Source of the DNA: Mucilaginibacter flavus
GTDB taxonomy: Bacteria > Bacteroidota > Bacteroidia > Sphingobacteriales > Sphingobacteriaceae
NCBI RefSeq assembly: GCF_030409315.1
Contig: NZ_JAUFPS010000086.1
Span: 1-42,227 of the forward strand
DNA: 42,227 bases
Direction: 5' to 3'
Below the pieces are notes generated by a model. That model was not told the origin of the DNA. It ran no database searches and saw only the letters and a list, made by a program, of their open reading frames with translations. This document shows, piece by piece, positions 15,565 through 25,637 of this stretch. The translations under genes and the position numbers were made by a program. Numbering within the stretch: position 1 is the stretch's first letter; each line of letters opens with the position of its first letter.

Positions 15565-18500
15565 TTGAGGCGCAATTCTAACTACATCATCCTAAGGCAA
15601 GTCAGTTTTGCGCTGTTTGCATTCATGCTACTCCTGGCAGGTTGCTCGCTCGAAAAGGAAAGCGGCTTTAACCGCAATATGCAAAACTTAACCGCGCATT
15701 ATAACATCCTGTTTAATGCCAATGAGATTCTTCGCATTAAAAAGGAAGCTTATGCTGCCGCCTTTGTTGATTCTTATAACGAACTATTAAATGTTTATCC
15801 GGATACAGCGGCGCAAAGCAGCACGCCCGATAAAGACCTTGAACTGGCCATCAGCAAAGCCAACAAGATTATTAATATTAAGGAGCAAAGCCATTACCTG
15901 GGCGATGCTTACCTGGTGCTGGGCAAATCGCGGTTTTTGGAGGGCAAATATTTCGACGCGGTAGAGTACTTTAACTACGTTGTTGCATCATACGGCAAAC
16001 AGGCTAACTTAAAACAGGAGGCGCTCATTTGGAAAGCAAGGGCCTTGTTATACCTCAGCAACCCTACCGAAGCTAAACTGGCTATTGATACCGCGATTAA
16101 TAACATCAACCCTAAAAAAAGCATTCCTGCCGGTATATATGCTGCCAAACTACAGCACGACATCAATACCGAAGAGTACCCCGCCGCAGAAGAAAGCGCC
16201 AAAACAGCCCTGCAATATTGCCACGACGGTAACCTTAAACTAAGGTGGACCTTTATTTTGGCCCAGCTACAGGAGCTCAATCAAAAACCCGATGCTGCCA
16301 TTGCCAACTATGGCAGTATTGTTAAAAGTAACGCGTCGTTCGAGATGGCTTTTAACGCCAACCTTAACCGCATCCGCTTACAGGATATGGAAAACGGCAT
16401 CAAGCTTAATAAAACCGAACGCCTTCGCCGCCTGCTCAAAAATCAAAACAACAAGGAATTTAAAGATCAGATCTATTACCAGATTGCCCAACAGTTTTAT
16501 GCCACTGGTGATATTGATAACGCGGTTAAAAATTATAAACTATCGGTACGTAACAGCACCGCAAACCAAAGTCAGAAAGGTTTGAGTTACCTGCGTATTG
16601 CCGATATCGACTTTAAATACAAAGCCGACTATGCCGGTGCCAAATTATATTACGATAGTACCCTTACCTACCTGCCCCCCACTTATCCCGGCTACCAGAT
16701 CATTCGTAAAAAAGCCAATAACCTGCAAATTCTTACCGGTTTGCTGCAAACCATATCGCGCGAGGATACCCTGCAAATGCTGGCCTCGCTTGATGAAAAA
16801 GCCCGCGCCGCACGTATTGAGGCCCTGGTTAACCGCAAAATTTTGCAGGATAAGGTGGCCCAGCAAGCTACCGACAGCAATAACGGGCAATTTGAAAACA
16901 ACAGGAACACCGCCGGTTTAAATAATCAGCAGGCCAACAAAATTGGCGGCAGCACCTTTTACTTTTACAATCCGGCGGCATTAAGCTCGGGCGTAAATGA
17001 TTTTAAAAGGCAATGGGGTAACCGCAAATTAGAAGATAACTGGCGCCGCAGCAAACGATCAACAAGCACCCTTGCCCAAACGGTTAATACAGCCGGCGGC
17101 CAGCCCGACGACCCTTTCGTGCCATCGCAACAGGATGCGGCCAATGCAGCCAAAGGCGATGTTGGCGCTTACCGGCAGGACCTGGTTAAAAATGTACCGC
17201 TCACGCCCGATTTGCTCAACCGCTCAAACATCAGGGTTTACAATGCCTACATGGATATGGCTAATTTTTACCGCGATATTTTGGGCGATAAAAAAGAAGC
17301 TATAGCAACTTACGAAGCTTTATTACTGCGTTTCCCAAAAAGCAATGATAAAGCGGCTGTGTATTATAACCTGTATCGTTTATATGCCGATGTAGATGTT
17401 AAAAAATCTGAAGACTATAAAAACAAGATCCTTACAGAGTTCCCCGATACCGTTTTTGCCAAAGTTATCCGCGACCCTAATTATGCCAAACGATTAGACG
17501 ATGCCAATTCGGAATTTAATGGCTACTACAATAATGTATATGCTTTGTACAGCGACCGTAAATACACCGAAGTAATTACCCAGGCTAATGACCTGCTAAG
17601 TCGTTACCCCGACAATAAATTTGCCGCGCAACTGTATTATTTAAAAACGATAGCTGCCGCCCACCAGGAAAAACTACAACCATTTGTAACAGATCTGCAA
17701 TTAATTGTAGCTAAATATCCTAATGACAGGCTGGTAACACCCTTAGCACAACAGCACCTTAGCTACATAGATTCAAACAAAACGGAGATGGCAACCCGCG
17801 TTGTTGTATTATCGGGTAATGATTTAAACGAGATTCCGTTTACCCCCCCTGTTGCGTATCAAAAGAAAACAGAATACCGCCCGGATTACCACCCATCGGC
17901 AGATATTCAGGTAGCACAGGTAAGGCAGGAACCCAAAGTAACGCCACCGGCAAAGCCGAAGCCCGAGCCTCCGCCTCCCACCCCGCCTAAGCCTATTGAA
18001 CCGGTTAAGCCCCCGGTTGCCGCCGTTGTAACTCATAAAGATTCGGTTAAAACAGAAGTGACGGCGGTAGTTACAACTCATAAAGACACAGTAAAAACGG
18101 TGGTTGAACTACCCAAGCAACCTGCAACTACCCCAGCGGTGGCACCACCCACTGTCGATTCGGTGCGTAAGCTGCTTGATCAGTACGCGGCCGTTAAGCA
18201 AGCATCGGCGCAGCAAACCACACAACCCGTAATAACAGCGCCGGCAGTTACCTATATATTTAACCTACGGGATAGTACCAACTACTATTTTGTTATAAAC
18301 GTTACCAGCGGTACAACTAACCTGGCCTCTTCACGTTTTGGTGTAGGGCAGTTTAACCGTACCCATTTTGCCAATAGCGCCATTAAGCACGATTTGAAAG
18401 CCCTTGGGGCCGATGACCAGGCGATATTTGTTGGTCGGTTTTACAGCCTGGATGACGTTAAAAATTACGCCCGCGGCATTGTGCCTTTGTTACCCGATAT

Positions 18501-18618
18501 TATGAAGGTGCCCAAGGATAAATACAGTTTTTTTATCATTACGAAGGAAAATCTGGATAAATTAGCCGACCAAAAAACATTAGATAGTTATATTGATTAC
18601 TATCAGAAATTTTATTGA
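15565..18618 (+). CDS. sprE: T9SS accessory lipoprotein SprE/PorW
   Basis: 1017-residue TPR-rich lipoprotein, an accessory component of the type IX secretion system. The start is a TTG at 15565: a stop codon lies three codons upstream and the next ATG falls inside the signal peptide. The signal peptide ends in the lipobox LLAGC, with C27 as the lipid-modified cysteine. Just after it, the family signature SGFNRNMQNLTAHYNILFNA is seen. TPR-like helical repeats fill much of residues 90-720. Then comes a proline-rich linker (about 790-840, KPKPEPPPPTPPKP). The C-terminal domain (FNLRDSTNYYFVINV to the end) is typical of SprE. The PBP1A gene starts five bases later. Confidence 0.88.
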   Translation: MRRNSNYIILRQVSFALFAFMLLLAGCSLEKESGFNRNMQNLTAHYNILFNANEILRIKKEAYAAAFVDSYNELLNVYPDTAAQSSTPDKDLELAISKANKIINIKEQSHYLGDAYLVLGKSRFLEGKYFDAVEYFNYVVASYGKQANLKQEALIWKARALLYLSNPTEAKLAIDTAINNINPKKSIPAGIYAAKLQHDINTEEYPAAEESAKTALQYCHDGNLKLRWTFILAQLQELNQKPDAAIANYGSIVKSNASFEMAFNANLNRIRLQDMENGIKLNKTERLRRLLKNQNNKEFKDQIYYQIAQQFYATGDIDNAVKNYKLSVRNSTANQSQKGLSYLRIADIDFKYKADYAGAKLYYDSTLTYLPPTYPGYQIIRKKANNLQILTGLLQTISREDTLQMLASLDEKARAARIEALVNRKILQDKVAQQATDSNNGQFENNRNTAGLNNQQANKIGGSTFYFYNPAALSSGVNDFKRQWGNRKLEDNWRRSKRSTSTLAQTVNTAGGQPDDPFVPSQQDAANAAKGDVGAYRQDLVKNVPLTPDLLNRSNIRVYNAYMDMANFYRDILGDKKEAIATYEALLLRFPKSNDKAAVYYNLYRLYADVDVKKSEDYKNKILTEFPDTVFAKVIRDPNYAKRLDDANSEFNGYYNNVYALYSDRKYTEVITQANDLLSRYPDNKFAAQLYYLKTIAAAHQEKLQPFVTDLQLIVAKYPNDRLVTPLAQQHLSYIDSNKTEMATRVVVLSGNDLNEIPFTPPVAYQKKTEYRPDYHPSADIQVAQVRQEPKVTPPAKPKPEPPPPTPPKPIEPVKPPVAAVVTHKDSVKTEVTAVVTTHKDTVKTVVELPKQPATTPAVAPPTVDSVRKLLDQYAAVKQASAQQTTQPVITAPAVTYIFNLRDSTNYYFVINVTSGTTNLASSRFGVGQFNRTHFANSAIKHDLKALGADDQAIFVGRFYSLDDVKNYARGIVPLLPDIMKVPKDKYSFFIITKENLDKLADQKTLDSYIDYYQKFY

Positions 18619-18623
18619 CACAA

Positions 18624-20879
18624 ATGAAGACCACCTATAATAAGAAACCAACACTTAGCTCACAGGATATAAGGCACTATAACTGGTACATTTGGCGTAC
18701 AGTTATCGCGCTTTTTGTTTTTGTAGCACTAATGATTACACTTACCATTTTTGATGTATTTGGTCAGCTGCCATCATTCCAGCGTCTGGAAAATCCCAAA
18801 AGCGCCCTGGCTTCGGAAGTAATATCGTCTGATAAACAGGTGCTGGGTACTTATTATATCCAAAACCGCTCAAATGTTACTTTTAAAGAGATATCGCCTA
18901 ATGTAACCAACGCGCTTGTTGCTACCGAAGACAAACGTTTTTTTGATCACTCGGGTATTGATTTTGGCCGTAGTTTTACCATCTTTCTGCACCTGCTTAT
19001 TGGGCAAAAACAAGGTGGCAGTACCATTACCCAACAATTGGCCTTAAATCTTTTTAGCGAAAGAGCCGCCAATCCGTTTAAACGTGTTATTCAAAAAATG
19101 CAGGAGTGGGTTACCGCCGTTAAGCTTGAACGTCATTATACCAAGCAGGAAATACTTACCATGTATTTAAATACGGTTGATTTTGGTGCTTATAACACCT
19201 ATGGTATAAAATCGGCGGCGCGTACTTATTTTAATACTACCCCGGATAAGCTAACGCCAGATCAGGCCGCTTTATTAGTTGGCATGGTAAACGGACCGGG
19301 CATCTACTCGCCCATAAGGCACCCCAAAAATGCCATTAACCGCCGCAACCTGGTACTTAACCGTATGGTTGAGCAAGGTTCATTAAGTGAGGGCCAGGCA
19401 GCGGAGTTAAAGCAAAAACCATTGGGCTTAGATTTTCACCTCAGCACGCATATAGATGGCCCTGCCCCTTATTTCAGATCGGTATTAAAAAAAGAGGTTC
19501 AGAAGATATTTAAGGAGCAAAACATTAACCGTCCGGATGGCACTCCATATGATCTTGACCGTGATGGCTTAAAAATTTATACCACCATTGACGCAACCAT
19601 GCAGCAATACGCCGAGGAAGCGCAGCAGGAGTACATGAAAAACCTGCAGGTGCAGTTTAATGACCACTGGCGCGGACAAAACCTGGCCAAAAACATCCAC
19701 AACTTTAAGTTTTTGGTTAACCAGGGCATGCTTAAAAGCGACCGGTATAAACAGCTGAAGTTACAAGGTATGGATGATGAAGATATTAAAACCAACTTCA
19801 ACACGCCCGATACGGTTAACCTGTTTACCTGGCATGGCAGTATCGATACGGTAATGAAACCTATCGACTCTATAGTTTACAGCAAAATGCTATTGCGTAA
19901 CGCCCTTATGAGTATGGACCCAACAACCGGCTACGTGAAAGCCTGGGTTGGCGGTACCAACTTTGAACACTTTAAGTATGATCAGGTAAAAAATGGCACC
20001 CGCCAGGTGGGCTCAACAGCCAAACCGTTTACTTATGCTGTGGCTATTGATAATGGCTACTCGCCATGTATGAAAATCAATAACGTACCGGATACCATTC
20101 GTGGTTATGGCGATCCGTGGTGCCCGCGGTCATCACCGTCCGAAACATTGCCCGGCTTTATCACCCTGCGCCAGGCATTAGCTCACTCACAAAACTGGGT
20201 TACGGCACACGTAATGAGCGAAGTGAAACCCGAACCAGTTGTTGACCTTATCAAAAAAATGGGGATCACCAGCGCGGTACCACCATACCCATCTATATGC
20301 CTTGGCACATTTGATGCCTCGGTGTTTGAAATGACTGCTGCCTACTCGGTATTCGCCAATCACGGTTTATGGACCGAGCCAACTTATATCTTACGTATTG
20401 AAGATAAAAACGGTAACGTGTTATACACCCATACGCCAAAAGTGGTACAGGCCATGAACCCGCAAACCGCCTACGTAATGACCTACATGCTTAAAGGCGT
20501 TATTGAAGAAGGTACAGGTGCAAGGTTAGGCTATAAATATGGCCTGCGTAACCCTATAGGCGGCAAAACCGGCACAACGCAAAACAACTCTGATGGTTGG
20601 TTTATAGGGATAACCCCGCAACTGGTTACCGGTTTATGGACAGGCTGCGAAGACAGGGATATCGCCTTTCAATCAACCCGCCTGGGTGAAGGCGCCAACA
20701 GTGCTTTACCTATTTTTGCCCTTTATATGAAAAAGGTATATGCCAACCCTGCTCTCGGTATCAAAAAAACAGTTGATTTTGATGCACCCAAGAACGGTGT
20801 AAGCATCGTGTTGGATTGCGGGCAGTACACGCAGCAACAACAGGGGACTAATGAGGTGGACAAGAAATTAGATTTTTAA
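18624..20879 (+). CDS. Penicillin-binding protein 1A (bifunctional peptidoglycan synthase)
   Basis: 751 residues from ATG 18624. An N-terminal cytoplasmic tail and one membrane helix (about 23-44) are followed by a GT51 glycosyltransferase domain with the catalytic E102 in TEDKRFFDHSG and the motif GGSTITQQLALNLF. Next comes a transpeptidase domain with the nucleophile S464 in GSTAK, S522 in the SxN motif (SQN), and K648-T649-G650 in GGKTGTT. It polymerises and crosslinks peptidoglycan in the periplasm. The first and second catalytic sites are intact. The gene follows sprE after five bases, so both are almost surely in one transcript. Confidence 0.95.
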   Translation: MKTTYNKKPTLSSQDIRHYNWYIWRTVIALFVFVALMITLTIFDVFGQLPSFQRLENPKSALASEVISSDKQVLGTYYIQNRSNVTFKEISPNVTNALVATEDKRFFDHSGIDFGRSFTIFLHLLIGQKQGGSTITQQLALNLFSERAANPFKRVIQKMQEWVTAVKLERHYTKQEILTMYLNTVDFGAYNTYGIKSAARTYFNTTPDKLTPDQAALLVGMVNGPGIYSPIRHPKNAINRRNLVLNRMVEQGSLSEGQAAELKQKPLGLDFHLSTHIDGPAPYFRSVLKKEVQKIFKEQNINRPDGTPYDLDRDGLKIYTTIDATMQQYAEEAQQEYMKNLQVQFNDHWRGQNLAKNIHNFKFLVNQGMLKSDRYKQLKLQGMDDEDIKTNFNTPDTVNLFTWHGSIDTVMKPIDSIVYSKMLLRNALMSMDPTTGYVKAWVGGTNFEHFKYDQVKNGTRQVGSTAKPFTYAVAIDNGYSPCMKINNVPDTIRGYGDPWCPRSSPSETLPGFITLRQALAHSQNWVTAHVMSEVKPEPVVDLIKKMGITSAVPPYPSICLGTFDASVFEMTAAYSVFANHGLWTEPTYILRIEDKNGNVLYTHTPKVVQAMNPQTAYVMTYMLKGVIEEGTGARLGYKYGLRNPIGGKTGTTQNNSDGWFIGITPQLVTGLWTGCEDRDIAFQSTRLGEGANSALPIFALYMKKVYANPALGIKKTVDFDAPKNGVSIVLDCGQYTQQQQGTNEVDKKLDF

Positions 20880-20901
20880 AGGCATTAAAATAATTAATAC
20901 G

Positions 20902-21000
20902 CGTCATTGCGAGGAGGAACGACGAAGCAATCCCCGATTTACAGAGCGGATCTGTAAACGCACCTGCCTATTAGGGATTGCTTCGTTCCTCGCAATGACG
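20902..21000. repeat. CGTCATTGCGAGG inverted repeat, copy 3
   Basis: Third copy of the element at 4796. The left arm starts CGTCATTGCGAGG but carries a small insertion (GGAACGA) before CGAAGCAATCCCC; the right arm GGGATTGCTTCGTTCCTCGC continues to AATGACG. It starts 22 bases after the PBP1A stop codon and ends about 85 bases before uvrC. A related short fragment, ACCCGGAATGACG, lies at about 21051-21063. Confidence 0.88.
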
Positions 21001-21085
21001 ACTCAATAAATAACGTCATCACTATTTTCCCAGGTTTGCCCCTGATGGATACCCGGAATGACGCATTGCTATTTGTTTTCGGTAC

Positions 21086-22900
21086 ATGAGTGAGAAATTT
21101 GATTACAAAGAGGCTTTAAAAAACATCCCTCACAAGCCTGGAGTTTACCAGTATTGGGATGTGGAGAATGAGCTGATCTATATTGGGAAGGCTAAAGATC
21201 TGCGCAATCGCGTTGGCTCGTATTTTAATAAGGACGCGCATATCAATGCCAAAACAAGGGTGTTGGTATCCAAAATCCGTAATATAACTTTTACCATAGT
21301 TGATACCGAGGTGGATGCATGGCTGTTGGAAAACGCCATGATCAAAAAGCATCAGCCGCGTTATAACGTAATGCTCAAGGATGATAAAACCTATCCCTGG
21401 ATTATTATTAAAAACGAAAACTATCCCCGCATTTTCTGGACCAGGCGTATTGTTAAAGATGGATCAAAATATTTAGGTCCGTACGCATCAGTAAGTATGA
21501 TGCACAATATTTTGGGGCTGATTAAGGAAACTTATCCCCTGCGCACTTGCAGCCTGGCACTTACGCGCGAAAACATTGATAAGGGAAAATTTAAAGTTTG
21601 CCTGGAATACCAGTTGGGCAACTGCAAAGGCCCATGTCAAAACTATCAAACCGAGGACGATTACGACAACAGTATTGGCGAAATCACCGATATCCTGAAT
21701 GGCAAGATAGGGGCTATCCTTCGTCGCCTTAAAAGTGAAATGGAGGCCGCCGTGGCCGATTATAATTATGAGCTGGCCCATCGCCTGAAACGCAAGTTTG
21801 ATTTGCTGGATAACTACCAAAGCAAATCAACCATTGTTAACTCATCCATTACTGATGTGGATGTATTTAACATCGCGTCTGAAGAGAAATTAGCCTTTGT
21901 AAACTACTTAAAGGTGATGAATGGCACCATCATCCAAACGCAAACCATCGAGCTAAAAAAGCGCCTGGACGAAAGCGATGAGGATTTGCTCACGCTTGCC
22001 ATCATCGAGTTTAGAAGCAGGTACAACAGTACCTCAAAAGAGGTGATTGTTCCGTTTAAAATAGACGTGGAGGATGCACCAGGGATTAAGTTTACCGTAC
22101 CCCAATTGGGCGAGAAACGCAAACTGCTTGATCTATCCCAAAAGAATGTGCAGTTCTTTAAAAAAGAAAAAATAGATCAGTACGAGAAACTGAACCCCGA
22201 GATCCGTACCGAACGTTTGCTTACGCAGATGATGAAGGATTTACGCATGAATCAGCTGCCAAAACATATTGAGTGTTTTGATAACTCCAATTTCCAGGGT
22301 AAATACCCGGTTTCGGCCATTGTAGTGTTTAAAGATGGAAAGCCATCAAAAAAAGATTACCGGCACTTCCATGTAAAAACGGTTGAAGGACCAAACGACT
22401 TTGCCACCATGGAAGAAGCCGTACACCGGCGCTACCGCCGAATGTTGGATGAGGGAACCGAATTACCTCAACTGATCATTATTGATGGTGGCAAAGGACA
22501 GCTATCATCGGCCATGCATAGTTTAAAGTTATTGGGGATTGATAAACAGGTAACCGTTATTGGCATCGCCAAACGCCTGGAGGAATTGTATTACCCGCAT
22601 GACCAGTACCCGATGTACCTCGATAAAAAATCAGAGACTTTAAAAGTTATTCAACACCTTCGGGATGAGGCCCACCGGTTCGGGATTACCTTTCACCGCA
22701 AAATTCGCGATAAGGGCACCCTGGCCACCGAACTTGAATTGATAGAGGGAATAGGTAAAACCACCGCCGAAAAGCTCTTAAAATACTTCAAATCTGTTAA
22801 AAAGATTCGCGAAGCAAGTGAGGAAATGTTGTTAGAGGTTGTGAATTTGAAACAAGCTAAAGCGATAAGGAGTTATTTTAGCACGGAGGAAGTGAGTTAA
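21086..22900 (+). CDS. uvrC: Excinuclease ABC subunit C
   Basis: 604 residues, the dual-incision nuclease of nucleotide excision repair. The GIY-YIG domain is seen at the N-terminus (GVY 19-21, YIG 32-34, R40). The four-cysteine cluster follows (TCSLALT... VCLEYQLGNCKGPC, residues about 153-181), in the position of the reported iron-sulfur site of UvrC. Then come a UVR domain (EAAVADYNYELAHRLKRKFD), an RNase-H-like nuclease domain starting near IECFDNSNFQG with LIIIDGGKGQLSSA, and tandem helix-hairpin-helix motifs at the end (ELIEGIGKTTAEKLLKYF). Length and all domains are complete. Confidence 0.97.
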   Translation: MSEKFDYKEALKNIPHKPGVYQYWDVENELIYIGKAKDLRNRVGSYFNKDAHINAKTRVLVSKIRNITFTIVDTEVDAWLLENAMIKKHQPRYNVMLKDDKTYPWIIIKNENYPRIFWTRRIVKDGSKYLGPYASVSMMHNILGLIKETYPLRTCSLALTRENIDKGKFKVCLEYQLGNCKGPCQNYQTEDDYDNSIGEITDILNGKIGAILRRLKSEMEAAVADYNYELAHRLKRKFDLLDNYQSKSTIVNSSITDVDVFNIASEEKLAFVNYLKVMNGTIIQTQTIELKKRLDESDEDLLTLAIIEFRSRYNSTSKEVIVPFKIDVEDAPGIKFTVPQLGEKRKLLDLSQKNVQFFKKEKIDQYEKLNPEIRTERLLTQMMKDLRMNQLPKHIECFDNSNFQGKYPVSAIVVFKDGKPSKKDYRHFHVKTVEGPNDFATMEEAVHRRYRRMLDEGTELPQLIIIDGGKGQLSSAMHSLKLLGIDKQVTVIGIAKRLEELYYPHDQYPMYLDKKSETLKVIQHLRDEAHRFGITFHRKIRDKGTLATELELIEGIGKTTAEKLLKYFKSVKKIREASEEMLLEVVNLKQAKAIRSYFSTEEVS

Positions 22901-22946
22901 AAGAATGTTTACTCCCTTAAGAACACAGATAGCAAAATGAATATCC

Positions 22947-22979
22947 AAACTTACGAAGTTTTAAAAACTTCGTAAGTTT
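22947..22979. repeat. ACTTACGAAGTTT palindrome, copy 1
   Basis: Perfect 16-base arms around a single A: AAACTTACGAAGTTTT (22947-22962) and AAAACTTCGTAAGTTT (22964-22979). It is followed by TTTT-rich sequence and could also work as a terminator for uvrC, but the same palindrome at 30692 shows that it is a dispersed repeat. Confidence 0.8.
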
Positions 22980-23033
22980 TCATCGCTTCCGTAATTTTAT
23001 CTCGGAAAAATAGGATTCGTCCGCTCTAAACGC

Positions 23034-23066
23034 AAAAAGTCAAAACCATAACAGTTTTGACTTTTT
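23034..23066. terminator. Bidirectional terminator between uvrC and gldN
   Basis: Perfect 13-base arms, AAAAAGTCAAAAC (23034-23046) and GTTTTGACTTTTT (23054-23066), around a 7-base loop. The A- and T-runs on both sides suit termination of the convergent uvrC and gld transcripts. Confidence 0.75.
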
Positions 23067-23089
23067 ACTTTTGAATTTTGACTTAACAA

Positions 23090-24076
23090 TTAGTATTGCC
23101 AAAGGTTAAGTTCCCAATCCATCAGGTTTTTCTTGATTTTTTCTGCTTCGTAAAGCTTATCAATACCCTGGGCGTAATCTTTTATACGTTCGTCTTTATC
23201 GTTACTTTGTTTCACAATATAACTGGTAAAAATCCTTTTCATGAAAGCATCATCAAAGCTTAGGCCAGTTGCATCGCTGTTACGGCTTACTACTTCTTTG
23301 GTTGATAAAACCTGGCGGGCATCAGGGAAATAAATCCAAAACGCCGGCAGGTAATCCACATTAGCGGTACCTAAGCCTTTTGGCTTAACAAGCGGCGCAA
23401 TACCAACTATACGTGGCTCAAATATTGAACGCTGCCTGTCAAATATCCAGTCTTCCTTGATGCGGAATTTAAGAACACTATCGGGGTTAAACTCGCTGGC
23501 CACCATTGATGAACCGATAACATTACCATCTTTATCCAATTTGTTAACCACACTACTGTCGGCTCCGGCTAAACGGCCTTTTGCTTGCGCAGCGGTTAAA
23601 GGAGTTGAAAAGCTATCGCCATTAACATCTTCGGGTTTGCCTGGTGTTGGGTCGTAAGCGGTCAATTCGCCGCTCATAACTGCTGCCAGCAATACGTCAA
23701 TTAACCGGCATTTTGGCGATGCCAGGTAATTGTTCATTTTTTCGCGAACGTCAATTTCGCGCCAGATCCTTTTTTGAAAAGCAACATCGCTTTCGCGCAG
23801 GCTGGCATAAGGCGTTACCTTAGCACTTAAAATATTGTTCTTTTTAAAGTACCCGTCAAGCGGCCTTTCAAACGGCTTTCCAGGTTTTTTCTTAACAGAA
23901 TCAACAGGTGCTGCCGAGCTTACTACATTATTAGGCTGAGGCTGTACCTGGCGCTGCCTGGTTGAGGCAGAAGCAGCCGGCTTTTTGCCACGAGTACTTG
24001 TTTTTTTCTTTTTTGTTTGCGCAAATGCACTTACACAAGCTAAGCAAAGTACTACTAATAAAATTCTCTTTTTCAT
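23090..24076 (-). CDS. gldN: T9SS/gliding motility protein GldN (PorN)
   Basis: 328 residues with a signal peptide (MKKRILLVVLCLACVSAFAQ) and then a basic, Ser/Pro/Gln-rich stretch up to about residue 65. The globular region from RPLDGYFKKNNI onward contains the family features YASLRESDVAFQKRIWREIDVREKMN, VLSTKEVVSRNSD and the C-terminal NLMDWELNLWQY. GldN joins GldK in the periplasmic ring of the type IX secretion system. It ends the gldK-L-M-N operon, starting seven bases after gldM. Confidence 0.95.
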   Translation of the reverse strand: MKKRILLVVLCLACVSAFAQTKKKKTSTRGKKPAASASTRQRQVQPQPNNVVSSAAPVDSVKKKPGKPFERPLDGYFKKNNILSAKVTPYASLRESDVAFQKRIWREIDVREKMNNYLASPKCRLIDVLLAAVMSGELTAYDPTPGKPEDVNGDSFSTPLTAAQAKGRLAGADSSVVNKLDKDGNVIGSSMVASEFNPDSVLKFRIKEDWIFDRQRSIFEPRIVGIAPLVKPKGLGTANVDYLPAFWIYFPDARQVLSTKEVVSRNSDATGLSFDDAFMKRIFTSYIVKQSNDKDERIKDYAQGIDKLYEAEKIKKNLMDWELNLWQY

Positions 24077-24083
24077 ACGCGTA

Positions 24084-25598
24084 TTAATTAGCGGTTAACA
24101 CAATGGCATCAAGCGCGCGTGGTGAACCGTCTGGACCAACAGCTACAACATCTTTAAACACAACGGTAGTACCTGTTGTAACGCTGTTCATAGCCGATTT
24201 CATTGCGCCGGTAAGTTCGCCGCTGGTACCCGAATATATAATTGGGTCCTGGCGCGGTTTTATGATAAATAAAGTAAAACGGGTTACGTTAAATTTAGCA
24301 TCAAAGTCAAACCCATCAAGCTTTGCAAATAACCTGTCTTGTCCGCGTAAGTTAGCCGCGCTGGTTGAACCACCGCTTTTACCACCAAACTGCGCTTTAG
24401 GATCAGGAATACGTTTTACACGGAAAGCCGATGCTCCTAATACCATACCTTTTTCGCCGGTAACGGTGATCTTGGCATCGCCAATACTGCTTACTTTAAC
24501 GGTATAGTGACCAGCAGAACCACTGATAGAACCGCCGCTCATGCTTACATTTAAAGCCGATGTTGGTACACCAGGGGCAGAAACAGTAACCGGGTTTGGT
24601 ACACCAATATATAATACGTTCATCTTATCTGGCGATACCACCGCCGACGGGCGGGCTACCATGTAAGTTTGTGAAAAAGTATAAGTTTTATTTGGGCCAC
24701 CATCTGTTGCCTTAACAACTAATTCACCAGATACGGTATGGCTGCCTTCGCCACTTGCGGTAGTTGTATAAGTACCTATACCATCTTTACTTGGCACCGG
24801 CGAACCACCTACCGTAATAGATGGATTAGTGTGCGAATCATAGGCTGTTAAATAAATGTCTGCCTTGTATTGCTGACCTGATAAAATATAGCTGCTTGGC
24901 GCCACAACAACGGCTTTGAATGTGTTTAGCGTTATTTCGGCCTTATCAACGTTAGCATATAACTTTTTAACTACCTCGTTCTCGGCATTTTTAGAATCGG
25001 CTTCAATTTTAGCTAAAGTGGTAATCGTAGCTCCCAACGGGATACCTTCACCAAAATAAGCGTCCTGCCATGATTTATCCTGAATACCCGGACGTGATGC
25101 CGGCGGATCTGTATTCAAGGAGAAATTCACTCCATCAGCATCTTTACCCAATAACTGAAGTAATTTTGCTTTCGTAGCATCAATTTTCTCTTTCAACTCA
25201 TCGGCTCTTTTCCCGTTGATCATAATCTCTGATGAGATGTCAAGGTTGTCCCTTGCTGTGATGTCATCAATCTCGGGATTCATGCCACCGCCCGCAGTTT
25301 TTAATTTATCCTTGGTTTCTTCAATAAAAGCGTTCAAATCCGAAGTCGCCTTAGTTGCTTCTTTAGCAGCTTCCAGGTATTTTGCTTTATCGGGCTGCGC
25401 TTTTACCTTAGCCTCAAAAGAAGCATATGTATTTTGTAAACTCGTATTAACGTTTTTGGTTGAAGCATCTAAGCTTCGGGTTATATTTTTAAAAGCATCT
25501 AACAGGTTCTCTGGTACGTTTAAGGCAATTAAGCCTAAAAGCACCAGGTACAGAATACCTATCATTCGCTGTCTTGGGGTTTCCTTACCTCCGGCCAT
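24084..25598 (-). CDS. gldM: T9SS/gliding motility protein GldM (PorM)
   Basis: 504 residues. A short cytoplasmic start (MAGGKETPRQRMI) and a single membrane helix (GILYLVLLGLIALNVPE, about 14-30) are followed by a large periplasmic part: a helical first region, then several beta-sandwich domains rich in Gly, Ser, Thr and Val up to the end. With GldL it forms the proton-driven motor that spans the periplasm and contacts the GldKN ring. The sequence GKETPRQRMIGILYLVLLGL is highly typical of the family. It lies 39 bases after gldL. Confidence 0.96.
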   Translation of the reverse strand: MAGGKETPRQRMIGILYLVLLGLIALNVPENLLDAFKNITRSLDASTKNVNTSLQNTYASFEAKVKAQPDKAKYLEAAKEATKATSDLNAFIEETKDKLKTAGGGMNPEIDDITARDNLDISSEIMINGKRADELKEKIDATKAKLLQLLGKDADGVNFSLNTDPPASRPGIQDKSWQDAYFGEGIPLGATITTLAKIEADSKNAENEVVKKLYANVDKAEITLNTFKAVVVAPSSYILSGQQYKADIYLTAYDSHTNPSITVGGSPVPSKDGIGTYTTTASGEGSHTVSGELVVKATDGGPNKTYTFSQTYMVARPSAVVSPDKMNVLYIGVPNPVTVSAPGVPTSALNVSMSGGSISGSAGHYTVKVSSIGDAKITVTGEKGMVLGASAFRVKRIPDPKAQFGGKSGGSTSAANLRGQDRLFAKLDGFDFDAKFNVTRFTLFIIKPRQDPIIYSGTSGELTGAMKSAMNSVTTGTTVVFKDVVAVGPDGSPRALDAIVLTAN

Positions 25599-25637
25599 GT
25601 ATTATAAATCTTAGCTTTTAAAAAAATCTATTAATAA

